From Azolla caroliniana (taxonomy: Eukaryota > Polypodiophyta): DNA of 64,000 nt. The notes beneath the pieces are model-generated. The model was not told the origin of the DNA and did not search any database. It saw nothing but the letters and a program-made list of their open reading frames with translations. A program made the translations under genes and the position numbers. Positions within the stretch are counted from its first letter, which is position 1. Every line of letters starts with the position of its first letter. The DNA is taken from the NCBI GenBank assembly GCA_043228905.1, contig JBHGNT010000004.1, forward strand, positions 22,444,001-22,508,000, read 5' to 3'. Below are positions 53,049-63,070 of the stretch, piece after piece.

Positions 53049-53521
53049 TCAAGACATCGGATCTATTCTCATGGCATGGACTATTAGGCTTGTACTTATG
53101 TTATTAGAAGTAACAATGGAACTTGAAGTAGGGTTGTCATGTGCAGTTACTTTATATACTTGACGTCTAGGTTTATGTGGACAATTTACGGCTATATGTC
53201 CTGGACCGCCACAATATAGGCATAGATGGTGTGCTCGACGTCGTTGCTTCTCTATTTCCATTGGAGTTGGGCCATCCCTTGTAATGGGTCTGGAAACTTG
53301 TGGAGGCGTTGCGACCACAAAAGCGTAAATCTGTTCTGGTTGGCGGCATAACATTTGTTGGTGCTCAGAACATCGCTCAAATAAGCGACTATCACATCGC
53401 ACAGCTCGACTAATGGCCTCTGTAAGCGACTTTGGATCTTCATGGAAATTAAGAAGAAGATCTTTGACATCATTACGCAAACCTTGACGGAATTGATCCA
53501 TTAAGGCCCCCTAATCTCGAG
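53049..53521 (-). pseudogene. Chromovirus C gag, second half
   Basis: 150 codons: MDQFRQGLRNDVKDLLLNF, AISRAVRCDSRLFERCSEHQ, and the CCHC knuckle CLYCGGPGHIAVNCPHKPRR. It matches 56440-56810 of D. Upstream it breaks off at about 53521, where D' begins in the other orientation. Confidence 0.85.
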
Positions 53522-54429
53522 GTACCTTCAAATCTTTTTTATCGCCATCCTAGTGATGTTGGTGTAATCCTAGGTTCGACACGACTGCAACCAACGTTGG
53601 TTTTTTACATTCCATTGGATTCCTGCCTTATTGATACCATACGTGAATGTTTTCGCTCAAGCTATTCTAGATCAAATTGATTCCTCTCAAGCATCTTGTT
53701 CATGGTCACAACAACTAGGTACGGATTATCGACAATTCGAATGTCATGATGGATTACTATTCATTAAGAAACTTTTGTATGTTCCCGGTGGTCGATGTTA
53801 TCTTCGAGTAGCTCAAAATTGTCATGACACACACAGTTGGACATTTTGGTAGTACAACGATAATTTTGGTGGCCGCATATGCGAAGATTTGTCGAAGCCT
53901 ACATTAAGACATGTGATACATGTTGTAGAGCGAAGATGCCCAGACATCATCCATATGGTTTATTGAAGCCATTACCCATCCCCAACAAGCCATGGCAATC
54001 TATTTCTCTAGATTTTATAATAGATCTTCCGGATTCGAAGGGCTCCAACGCGATCTTAACAATGGTTGATCGATATACTAAGATGTCACATTTCTTGCCC
54101 TATACTAAAGAAATCACTCGTAAAGAAACCATAGGAATTGTTATGTGTGAAGTATTTCGGCATTATGGTCTTCCTGATAATATCATTAGTGATTATGCAC
54201 CCTAATTCGTCTCTAAATTTTGGAAGCATCTCTTCAAAATGGTCAAGGTCATCTACAACCTCTCCTTTGGCTATCATCCCCAAACAAATGGTCAAGTAGA
54301 ACGTACAAATCAAATGTTGGAACAATATCTTTGATGTTTTCTAAGCTATCAACAAGATGATTGGGCAAATATTCTACACTTTGCTGAATTTACTTATTAA
54401 TAATTCTATCCATTCCTCTACTAAGGTTA
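53522..54429 (+). mobile_element. Chromovirus D' fragment, integrase (left part)
   Basis: It aligns with 59005-59930 of D: linker, HHCC region (IKTCDTCCRAKMPRHHPYGLL), core (LDFIIDLPDSKGSNAILTMVDRYTK, GLPDNIISDYAP, GYHPQTNGQVERTNQMLEQYL), interrupted by TAG/TGA stops. It stops at GGTTA (54425-54429), where D is inserted, and continues at 61065. Confidence 0.85.
53631..54424 (+). pseudogene. Chromovirus D' integrase
   Basis: Two open pieces (53631-53852, 53879-54205) and a third part with several stops carry the integrase core D, D, E region. The H of HHCC is seen in NCHDTHSW; the Asp of the second motif is in SDYAP; the Glu is in GQVERTN. With 61065-61740 it makes one integrase-chromodomain gene split by D. 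Non-functional. Confidence 0.82.
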
Positions 54430-54735
54430 TGTCATGATATGGCAAGACTCGAACGCATGACCTTATATTATATGGGTCGAGCTCTTGACCATTATACCAT
54501 CTATTGTAATATGTAGAATATTATTTTCATTTAAGTTTTATTATAGGAAATTAATGTATATTCCAGATTTCTCTGGAACATTCTAGAAGCTTCAGGATTA
54601 CTCCTAAGAACACTATAAAAGAAGGCACTAGGCATTATTTTGAACCAAATTGGTTCAACGCCAGTCTTAAGCCTCATAGCCATCTTGTACTTACTCTTCC
54701 TATAATACATCATCTGTTATCATCATCTCTCTCTC

Positions 54736-54786
<51 letters not shown>

Positions 54787-54899
54787 TCTCTTCTCTTTCC
54801 TCCCTCTCAGGAGTCTTACGCAGTCCCGTCCTCTTAGTACTAATAGTACTTCCCTTCCCTAGTACTAATTCTCTCTCTGTTTTAGTACTATTCCTAACA
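54430..54899 (+). repeat. 5' LTR of chromovirus D
   Basis: 470 bp, TGTCATGATATGG...TTCCTAACA. It contains an antisense tRNA-like module (54440-54512), a TATA box TATAAA (54615-54620), a start-site inverted repeat (54641-54659) and a long CT microsatellite (54726-54792). Confidence 0.92.
54615..54659 (+). promoter_or_regulatory. Core promoter and predicted start site of chromovirus D
   Basis: TATAAA (54615-54620) is followed at +26 to +44 by the 19-nt inverted repeat TTGAACCAA-A-TTGGTTCAA (54641-54659). A start about 30 bp from the TATA box would fall in it, so the RNA would begin with about CAAATTGGTTCAA. Confidence 0.65.
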
Positions 54900-54901
54900 G
54901 T

Positions 54902-54914
54902 TTGAACCAATTTG
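54902..54914 (+). other. Self-primer binding site of chromovirus D
   Basis: TTGAACCAATTTG, 2 nt after the 5' LTR, is the exact reverse complement of CAAATTGGTTCAA (54647-54659), the predicted 5' end of the element's RNA. No tRNA complement is present. Confidence 0.6.
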
Positions 54915-54968
54915 TCCTCTCTAGTCTTTCTTTTGGTTTCCCTCATCCTCTTATCCTTTTTCTATACA

Positions 54969-55555
54969 ATGGCTTCTGTTAGCGCCCAAGAATACCAAAC
55001 CGTTTTCTCCGAGCTACAATGTCTAAAAGAAAATTTTGTTACCTTGGAACAAGAAAACCAATAGTTGTTAGGGGATCTTCAACAAATCACCTTAGAAAAA
55101 CAACAAACGTAGCAACAACATGGGGAGTTAGCGTTACGTGTGCAACAACTCGAAGCAGTGTTGCAACAACAAGGATATGGTCCCCACGTATTTCATAAAG
55201 AGTCCAAGATTGGACTTCTTGTGAAATTTGATGGAACACGATCGCAATTTAGGGGCTTCCTCAATCAGGTACGCTTAGTCATTCAAATGCATCGTTCTCG
55301 ATACCCCATTGATGCATCCCGAGTCGGCCTAATAGGCACGTTGCTTAGCGGCTCAGCCTTGGCATGGTTTGCTCCGCTTCTGGAAAAACAATCGCCCTTA
55401 CTTAATAACTTTGAAGACTTTATTAGTGAGTTTAAAGCTTGCTTTGGAGATACAGACAGTATCCGGACGGCGATCAACAAAATCTGACAATTGCGTCAAG
55501 GCGATCGTCCAAGCTTTGCCTACGCTATCGTGCCTTTCGGCGTCGGATCGTTGCG
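54969..55555 (+). pseudogene. Chromovirus D gag, first half
   Basis: Starts MASVSAQEYQTVFSELQCLKE with a short Gln-rich coiled coil, then the capsid domain (VKFDGTRSQFRGFLNQVRLVI, LLSGSALAWFAPLLEKQSPLL, DFISEFKACFGDTDSIRTA). It is broken by TAGs near 55062 and 55111 and by a TGA at 55485-55487. The frame then shifts (AFRRRIVA) and is cut at about 55555 by unrelated sequence. Confidence 0.82.
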
Positions 55556-56395
55556 TGAGTCGGGTGGGAACCGTCAGGGTTTTGGACTAGGAGGAGGAAG
55601 AATTTGAGGCTAATCTAGTTATGAGTAGATTACAAGAAAGAGATATAGAAACTTGTGAATCCCACAAGTATAGATTATTAGATTTATTACTATTTAGAAT
55701 CCTAATTACAATTTATCATAGATTGGAAGCGAGAGATTATATAAAACTTCGTGAATCCCACAATTATATTTTATTAATTGGTGTTTTAGGAAATATATCC
55801 AATTTCCAAATATTTCACCCACATATTGCATTGTGCTCCCCATCCTTATATAATGATGAGAGAGTCTTCACAATCCATGTTTTTTCTCTAACTATAGACT
55901 ATATGCTTTATCTAACATGCTTTTTCTAAAGTCATGCGTTTTTTTTTATCGACTATAGTGTTCATGCACGCTAGATGTGCATGTGTAGCTTTTTCTTTTA
56001 TCATGCCTTTTCCTAAAGTTTATCCTAGCGTGAACTTAGCTTTCTATGTGGGACATCTACTTTTTGACACTATCATAAGGCTTCACATTATTAACATGGA
56101 GGTACAAGGTTCGAATTTTGCCTTATGCATGTAACAATCTTTTCTTCTATTTACAAAATTGTCTCTTCATCCAGTGAGAGACTCTCACCGGCCTTCTTTA
56201 TCTGGCTCTTGCCGATTCTGCTTGATCCGGTTCTTACCAGGTCTCCTTACCGGGTCCTCCTTGCCGGTTCCTCCTTCATCTGGTTCTCCTTATCAGGTCC
56301 TCTTTACCAGTTCCTCCTTGTCCCATCCAGAGGAACAAAATTGCAATTTTCACGTAGTGTGCGAATTACACTACGACAACACGATGGATTTCTGT
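55556..56395. other. Extra ~840-bp segment inside chromovirus D gag
   Basis: The gag alignment with C breaks at about 55555 and resumes at about 56396 (IP*DDQALME). The segment is AT-rich on the left; at 56200-56330 it holds degenerate repeats of about 17-19 bp around CCGGTTCCTCCTT. No coding or clear terminal repeats are seen. It could be a small non-autonomous insertion or captured DNA. Confidence 0.55.
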
Positions 56396-57045
56396 CTACT
56401 CGCTTCAAATATCCCCTAGGATGATCAAGCACTAATGGAGTAGTTTCGCTACGGCCTGCAAAACGATGTCAAATATCTACTTCTAACCTTCTCCGAAGAA
56501 CCAAAGTCTCTTACGGAGGCAATCAATCGAGCGGTCCGATATGACAACCGCCTTTTTGAACGACATTCGGAACATCAATTACAAATACCACGCTCTAGGC
56601 CGGAACCCACTTACGCCTCAGTCGCGGCTAAACCGTTTGCACAAGACATACCTCAAGAAAATACTCTGACACCGATGGAGATCGACACCATGCGTCGACG
56701 TGACCCATTATCAGAAGAAGAAAAGCAACGACAACGTGCAAATTGATTATGTCTTTATTGCGGTGGAGTAGGGCATATCGCAATCAATTGTCCCCATAGG
56801 CCAAGAAGATAGGTAAATCAAATCGTAGCCTGTACTAAACCCAAGTCAATTCTTCCCTTAGGAGTGTCTGATAGTATTAATAGTATTAATAGAGTGTCTG
56901 ATAGTATTAATAGTACTAATAGAGTGTCTGATAGTATTAATAGTACTAATAGAGTGTCTGATAGTATGAATAGTACTAATAGCCCAAGTATCTCAAACAA
57001 ATTTGAAATCCTTAGTCAATTAGATGAAGAGTTAAACTATTGAAT
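56396..57045 (+). pseudogene. Chromovirus D gag, second half
   Basis: It resumes with IP(stop)DDQALMEXFRYGLQNDVKYLLLTF, AINRAVRYDNRLFERHSEHQ, a CCHC knuckle (CLYCGGVGHIAINCPHRPRR, about 56750-56805) and a stop. Then come four 30-bp tandem repeats and ILSQLDEELNY. TAG replaces Trp/Gln codons in places. Confidence 0.8.
56863..56982 (+). repeat. Four tandem 30-bp repeats in the gag/protease linker
   Basis: Unit AGTGTCTGATAGTATTAATA plus GTACTAATAG, four copies, nearly identical. In frame they encode ten-residue units of the type RVSDSINSTN. Chromovirus C has nothing like it at this position. Confidence 0.92.
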
Positions 57046-57780
57046 CTAGCCAAAATAGGAGCCGTTTGGTTGGACAGCCCTAGATCTGTACAGCCCATTA
57101 GTGGTTCCATTCCCTCCAAGCAAGTTAGCAATGTGTTCCAAGCCCAAGTCATGGTTAGTACTAAAAGTACTCCCCCAGTACATGTCCTAGCACTTCTAGA
57201 TTCCAAAGCTAATTCCTGTTTCATGGATTGAAATTTTGCCCAAGCTTCTCAGATATCCTTAAGAAAACTTCCTTGCCCCACATCTGTAGTAGTCATTGAT
57301 GGTCGTCCCATTGCTTCCGGGAATATTGTAGAAGAGTCAGAACCCATTCAAGTTGTCCTAGGTAGTTTTGTGTGTGTAGTAGCATTTAATATAATTAGTA
57401 GTCCAGAGCATCCCATTGTCCTGGGATTACCTTGGTTTGAATTACATAATCCAGACATAGATTGGAGAACAAGAGAAGTCTGACATCGACAACCCCAAGA
57501 ATCTACTCATTGAGTTTCGATCATTTCACTACGTCAATTACGCGAAGAAGGACACAAGGAGGCAATGTTCCTATTTGCAATATCAGTACATCCTTCCATC
57601 ACTATTAAGGAGGAATCCTTAGTGCAACTTCCAGCGAAATATCATCCTTATGCCGATGTATTTGACAAGGTAAAAGCCGGTACTCTTCCTCATCATTGTC
57701 CCTATGATTGTCCCATTGATTTACAACAGGAGCAGAGCCACCATGGGGACCAATTTACGACTTGTCACCCACCGAGTTAG
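57040..57780 (+). pseudogene. Chromovirus D protease and start of RT
   Basis: Protease-like VLALLDSKANSCFMD, VVIDGRPIASGNIVEESEP, SSPEHPIVLGLPWFELHNPDIDW. Then the RT opening ([29 protein letters not shown]). It is broken by a TGA near 57231, a TGA near 57481, a TGA near 57512 and a frame change near 57740. Confidence 0.8.
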
Positions 57781-58901
57781 AAGTCCTTCGAGCCTACATA
57801 GAGGAGAACTTGGCAAGCGGGTTTATTCGTCATTCGAAATCTCCGGCCGGTGCACCCATCTTCTTTGTCAAGAAGAAAGATGGCTCACTTCGTCTCGTCG
57901 TTGATTACCGCGGCTTGAATAAAGTCACCATCCGGAATAGGTATGCACTTCCTCTTATATCAAGTCTTTTAGAGCTAGTTAATGGTGCCAAGTTTTTTAC
58001 AAAAATCGATCTACGAGGAGCGTATAACCTCGTGCGGATCCGACCGGGAGATGAATGGAAGACCACCTTTCGCATGCAGTATGGGCATTTTGAATATACT
58101 GTTATGTCGTTCGGTCTAACCAATGCACCTGCAGTTTTCCAACACATGGCAAATGATATATTCAGAGACCTCTTGGATATCTGTTTGATCATCTATCTGG
58201 ATGATCTATTGATTTATTCGAAGACCCAGGAAGAGCACGATTCTCATGTACTATCAGTACTAAAACGACTCCGTGAGAATGGTCTTTATGCCAAGATAGA
58301 AAAATGTAGCTTTGACTACAAGCAAGTGGAATTTCTAGGCTACGTCATCTCCTCAAAGGGCATCTCCATGGATCCAGCTAAAGTCCAAACTGTGCTAGAG
58401 TGGCAAATTCCATGGACGGTACGAGATGTACAATGTTTTCTAGGTTTTGCTAACTTCTACTGCAAGTTTATACAAGATTACTCGAAGATTATTTTACTTC
58501 TCACAGAACTTATGAAGAAGGGACAAACATTTCTTTGGTCCAATGAAGCGGACATGGCTTTTCTGCATCTTAAGAAAGCCTTTACATCAACTCCTATTCT
58601 AGGTCATGTGGATACAAAGAAACCATTCATCATGGAGGCTGACGCATCGGATTTTGCCCTCGGTAGCATCATTTCTCAACAAGGAGATAAAGAAGAGTTA
58701 CATCTTGTGGCTTTCCATTCGAGCAAATTCAATGCCGCGGAAATCAACTACGAAATACATGACAAGGAGTTATTAGCCATCGTGGATTCCTTTGTGCAAT
58801 GGCGGCATTTCTTAGAGGGATCTCCACATCAGGTCATCGTCTTTAGTGATCACAAAAACCTTGCTTATTTCCAGAACGCTCGGGTGCTAAATCGACGATA
58901 A
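57762..58901 (+). CDS. Chromovirus D reverse transcriptase and RNase H
   Basis: 379 codons open: RT ([55 protein letters not shown], catalytic LIIYLDDLLIYSK), thumb (QVEFLGYVISSKGISMDP) and RNase H ([44 protein letters not shown]). It ends at TAA 58899-58901 just before the integrase. All catalytic Asp residues of RT (YLDD) appear present. The start lies in the RT itself, so it depends on upstream frames that are broken. Confidence 0.87.
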   Translation: MSPTELEVLRAYIEENLASGFIRHSKSPAGAPIFFVKKKDGSLRLVVDYRGLNKVTIRNRYALPLISSLLELVNGAKFFTKIDLRGAYNLVRIRPGDEWKTTFRMQYGHFEYTVMSFGLTNAPAVFQHMANDIFRDLLDICLIIYLDDLLIYSKTQEEHDSHVLSVLKRLRENGLYAKIEKCSFDYKQVEFLGYVISSKGISMDPAKVQTVLEWQIPWTVRDVQCFLGFANFYCKFIQDYSKIILLLTELMKKGQTFLWSNEADMAFLHLKKAFTSTPILGHVDTKKPFIMEADASDFALGSIISQQGDKEELHLVAFHSSKFNAAEINYEIHDKELLAIVDSFVQWRHFLEGSPHQVIVFSDHKNLAYFQNARVLNRR

Positions 58902-58922
58902 GCTTGGTGGGCTCAATTCCTC

Positions 58923-60619
58923 ATGGGTTTTGACTTCAAAATCACATATCGACCGGGGAAGCAGCAAGGAAAAACAAATGTGCTATCATGGCGTTCATAT
59001 CTTGCACCTCCTCCTGGTGATCCAGCATTTGATAATCAAAAGCAAGTAATCTTGGGACCAACACGATTGTACACAACGCGGATTTTTCACACCCCAATGG
59101 ATTCCCGGATTACCGATGCCATACGTGCGAACTTGAAGACAGACAGTTTTGCTCAAGACATTCTGGCACACATTGATACCTCTCGGGCATCCTGTTCCCA
59201 ATCTCAACAACCAAGTATGGACTATCAACAATTCGAACATCATGATGGTTTGTTATTCTTTAAAAAGCTTGTATATGTCCTTGATTGCTCCTGTCGCCTT
59301 CAAATCGTCCAAAATTGCCACGACACCCATACGACGGGACATTTCGGTAGTACTAAGACATTGGATCTCGTTCAACGATCCTTTTGGTGGCCCCGTATGC
59401 GACGTTTTGTCGACGACTACATTCGGACTTGTGATGCTTGTTGTCGATGCCCCGACACCATCCATATGGCTGGTTGGAACCCTTACCGATTCCAAGTAAG
59501 CCGTGGCAATCTATTTGTCTTGATTTTATCACAGATCTGCCGGTCTCGAAGGGGTTCGATGCTATCTTAATCGTCGTCGATCGATATACGAAGATGGCAC
59601 ATTTTGTGCCGTGTACTAAGGTCATCACTAGCAAGGAAACCACCGCCCTTGTCATGCATGAGGTATTTCAGCATCATGGCCTCCCAGACAGTATCATCAG
59701 TGACCGAGGACCTCAATTCGTCTCCAAATTTTGGTAGCATCTCTTCAAGATGCTCAAGGTCTCTTGCAATCTCTCCTCCGGCTACCATCCCCAGACCGAT
59801 GGGCAGGCAGAACAAACAAACCAAACGCTGGAACAATATCTCTGATGCTTTCTAAGTTATCAACAGGACGATTGGGCCGAGATTCTCCACTTTGCGGAGT
59901 TTGCATATAATAATGTTGTTCACTCCTTGACTCAGGTCTCCCCATTTTACGCTTATACCGGTTCTCATCCTCGCTAGTCAGTGATCGACACCCCGGAGCT
60001 ACCTACCAATCCTCGTGCCGAGGATCATTTGGAGAGGCTATGCAAGATCCAAATGGATCTCTCTACTCATCTTCGTCATGCTCAAAACACACAGAAGACT
60101 TATGCGGATCATCATCTGCTTCCCTCCTCTTTTGCCATCGGAGATCTAGTATGGCTCTTACGTCGTCACATCAAGACTACTCGACCGTGCGACAAGTTGG
60201 ATTATCGACGACTCGGTCCTTTCCGTATTACTAGTAAGGTTAATGATGTCACGTTCCACCTTGATCTCCCTCTGCATCTTCAGATCCATCTGGTTTTCCA
60301 TAGCTCTCTTCTTGAACCTTATAAAGCAAACACTATTCCCGATCGTGTTACACCACCACCGCCCCCACTTGAGTTGGAAGTCGACCCAGAGTATGAAGTT
60401 GTTGTCATCCTCGATTCCAAACTTGTTCGCAACAAACTTTATTATTTGGTCGATTGGCTTGGCTATAGTCTGGGCGAACATACTTGGGAACCCGTCGAGC
60501 ATGTCACCAATGCTCAGGATCTTCTTGCTGAGTTCCACCGAAAGTATCCGGACAAACCCAGTTTGCAATCAGCGTCGATTCGTTCCACACGTCGTCTTAA
60601 GGGGGAGATAGTGTCATGA
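58923..60619 (+). pseudogene. Chromovirus D integrase and chromodomain
   Basis: HHCC region (NCHDTHTTGHFGSTKTLDLV, TCDACC), a frame change near 59450, then the core ([53 protein letters not shown]). A third piece (59981-60619) carries the GPF module (RRLGPFRITSKVNDVTFHLDL), a chromodomain (EYEVVVILDSKLVRNKLYYL, VDWLGYSLGEHTWEPVEHV) and LKGEIVS stop at the polypurine tract. TAG/TGA stops near 59735, 59842 and 59975. Confidence 0.86.
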
Positions 60620-61059
60620 TATGGCAAGACTCGAACCCATGACCTTATGTTATATGGGTCGAGCTCTTGACCATCATACCATCTATTGTAATACGTAGGA
60701 TATTATTTTCATTTAAGTTTTATTATAGGAAATTAATGTATATTCCAGATTTCTCTGGAACATTCTAGAAGCTTCAGGATTACTCCTGAGAACACTATAA
60801 AAGAAGGCACTAGGCATTATTTTGAACCAAATTGGTTCAACGCTAGTCTTAAGCCTCATAACCATCTTGTACTTACTCTTCCTATAATATATCATCTGTT
60901 ATCATCATCTCTCTCTCTCTCGTCCTCACTATCTCTCTCTCTCTCTTCTCTTCTCTTTCCTCCCTCTCGGGAGTCTTACACAGTCCCGTCCTCTTAGTAC
61001 TAATAGTACTTCCCTTCCCTAGTACTAATTCTCTCTCTGTTTTAGTACTATTCCTGATA
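60612..61059 (+). repeat. 3' LTR of chromovirus D
   Basis: 448 bp, TGTCATGATATGG to TTCCTGATA; the CT microsatellite is shorter than in the 5' LTR. Followed by GGTTA. Confidence 0.92.
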
Positions 61060-61064
61060 GGTTA

Positions 61065-61744
61065 CACCATTCTAAATTTCTATGCTTATATAGGCCATCA
61101 TCCTTGCTGGTGTGTATTAGAAACTCCTGAGTTACCCACAAATCCTAGTGTCGCGAATCATTTGGAGCGGCTATGAAAGATTCAAGCAGAACTATCTACC
61201 CACCTACATCAAGCCCAACAAACACAAAAGGATTATGCGGATCGTCATCGGATTCCATCCTCTTTTGATATTGTAGATCATGTATGGCTATTACGACAAC
61301 ATATAAAAACTACTCGACCATGTGACAAATTGGATTATCGACGGTTAGGGCCTTTCCATATTAACGGAAAAATTAATGATGTCACTTTTCACCTTGATCT
61401 ACCTCCGCAACTACGGATACATCTGGTATTTCATAGTTCTCTTCTAGAACCCTATCAGGACAACACTATTCCCAATCGTATTACACCACCTCCACCCCCG
61501 ATCGACCTTGAAGATAGACTTGAGTACGATGTTGCGGCTATCCTCAATTCCAAGATTGTTCACAACAAGCTCTACAATTTGGTCGATTGGCTAGGCTATA
61601 GTCCAAGCGAGCGTAATTGGGAACTAGTAGAGAATGTGGTCAATGCTTGAGCGCTTCTTGAAGACTTCCATCGTCAATACCCAAACAAGCCAAGTCCTCA
61701 ATCAAAGACAACTCATAACACTCGTCATTTGAATGGTGGGATAG
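61065..61744 (+). pseudogene. Chromovirus D' integrase tail and chromodomain
   Basis: Continues D' after the insertion: LRIHLVFHSSLLEPYQDNTIP, then the chromodomain LEYDVAAILNSKIVHNKLYNL, VDWLGYSPSERNWELVENVV, a stop near 61648, and RHLNGGIVL before the polypurine tract at about 61735-61744. Confidence 0.85.
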
Positions 61745-62195
61745 TGTTATGATATGGCATGGTATGGATCCAAAAGGATTTGAACCCATGACCTTGTGTT
61801 ACATAGGTTAAAGCCATAACATTAAACTATGCATTGTAATACAAAAAAAATTATTTTCATTTATTATTTCACTATAGGAAATTTATGTATATTCTAGATT
61901 ACTTTTGGAACATTCTAAAACTTTAGGAGTAATCCTGATAGTACTGTAAATAGAGGCACATTGCATTATTCAGAACCAATTCGGTTCGACGCCAGTCTTA
62001 AGCCTCCCAACTGTTCTTGTATCCTTCTTCATATAATAATATACTTCTTGTTGTCATCATTTTCTCTCTCTACTCTCTCTCTCTCTCTTCCCCTCTCGTG
62101 ATACTCACACACTCTTTCCCTTCTTAGTACTAATCGTCATTTTTCTCCTCTATCTTTAGTACTAATTCTTCTTGCCTCGACTACTATCCCTAACA
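61745..62195 (+). repeat. 3' LTR of chromovirus D'
   Basis: 451 bp, TGTTATGATATGGC to ATCCCTAACA, collinear with the D LTRs but more diverged. It carries an antisense B-box GGTTCAAATCC (reverse of 61776-61786) and a start-site motif GAACCAATTCGGTTCGACGCC. Confidence 0.87.
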
Positions 62196-63034
62196 ATGCC
62201 TATGTAACAATGCATATATCGTGACTTCCTGGAAGTGAAAATTAATATATGTAAAAGAGCATATATAATAACAAGAATACTACACTATGAGATGTCCAAG
62301 AATCATTCACAACATTCAACTTGAGCAAGAACTTCACCGCATAAAAATGTTGCTATGTTAGAACAAACACACACTAAGTTTTTCTCTAAGAAAAATTGAG
62401 CATTTGAGTTCCTAAGTTGTTACAATGCTTTTAACCTATAAAACATATTCTCTTCCATAGCCATTGCCATTAATCCCTCTGCAGCAAAAACAGAGTAAGT
62501 AGGCTTTGGAACCCACTAAGCTTTCCATCAAGAACATTTAATCTGAAATCTGCAAAGAAAAGTAGTGTTGGGTTATCATCAATGTAAATATGAACAAGCT
62601 TCATGTAGGTGCCCTTTATCATAGTCCTTATGAAATCAAGGATTTGCAAACCTACACACAAAAGAAACACTCTTTTTTACTTCTTTCTCGAGCAACATCA
62701 TTCAATAAGTTGAAAACCTATACAATAACAATAAGAAATCAAAGGTTAATATATTGTGCGAATGAAATAACACAATCAAAATGATAGTTACAAACAAAAG
62801 ATGTAGAGTAATAATCAAGAAGCATGAATCATTATACCTTCACCTCTTAAGTAATGCTACAATCTTGATACCATGCACAATAAGATCAACTTTTTTGGTC
62901 CATAATAGAATCTACAACAAACAAAAGATATAGAGTAATAATCAAGAAGCATCAATCATTATACCTTCGCCTCCTAAGTGAGCCTATGCACAATAACATC
63001 AACTTATGTGGTTCATAATATAATATGCAACCCA

Positions 63035-63039
<5 letters not shown>
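62196..63039. other. AT-rich non-coding DNA with a tandem duplication
   Basis: No convincing gene. A block of about 110-127 bp is duplicated in tandem at 62791-62917 and 62918-63027 (CAAACAAAAGAT..TAGAGTAATAATCAAGAAGCAT in each), with several differences. Confidence 0.65.

Positions 63040-63065
<26 letters not shown>
63040..63065. repeat. (TA)n microsatellite
   Basis: A pure TA run of about 26 bp. Confidence 0.95.

Positions 63066-63070
<5 letters not shown>

Larger units (their letters stand above)
27267..53521 (-). mobile_element. Chromovirus C, minus strand, host to two later insertions
   Basis: From right to left on the minus strand: gag (53521-53049), protease (52958-52750 and 47231-46985), RT and RNase H (47056 to about 45600), the end of integrase with chromodomain (45590-44754), polypurine tract and 3' LTR (27634-27267). 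Copia-A2 interrupts the protease and Gypsy-A2 the last codons before the polypurine tract; removing both restores one reading order matching chromovirus D. The 5' LTR and first part of gag are missing, and most of integrase is deleted. It sits inside element E. Confidence 0.85.
54430..61059 (+). mobile_element. Chromovirus D, LTR to LTR
   Basis: LTRs 54430-54899 and 60612-61059, target duplication GGTTA (54425-54429, 61060-61064). The target site is the integrase gene of the related element D', which reads continuously when D is removed. Order: gag, protease, RT, RNase H, integrase, chromodomain, polypurine tract (GGGGGAGATA). There is no tRNA primer site; see the self-priming site. Several stops and an ~840-bp extra segment in gag make it defective. 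Confidence 0.92.

Noticed and set aside
56863-56982. Regular 30-bp repeats considered as a CRISPR array
   Set aside because: The units are directly abutting with no spacers, stay in frame with gag, and the context is a plant retrotransposon.
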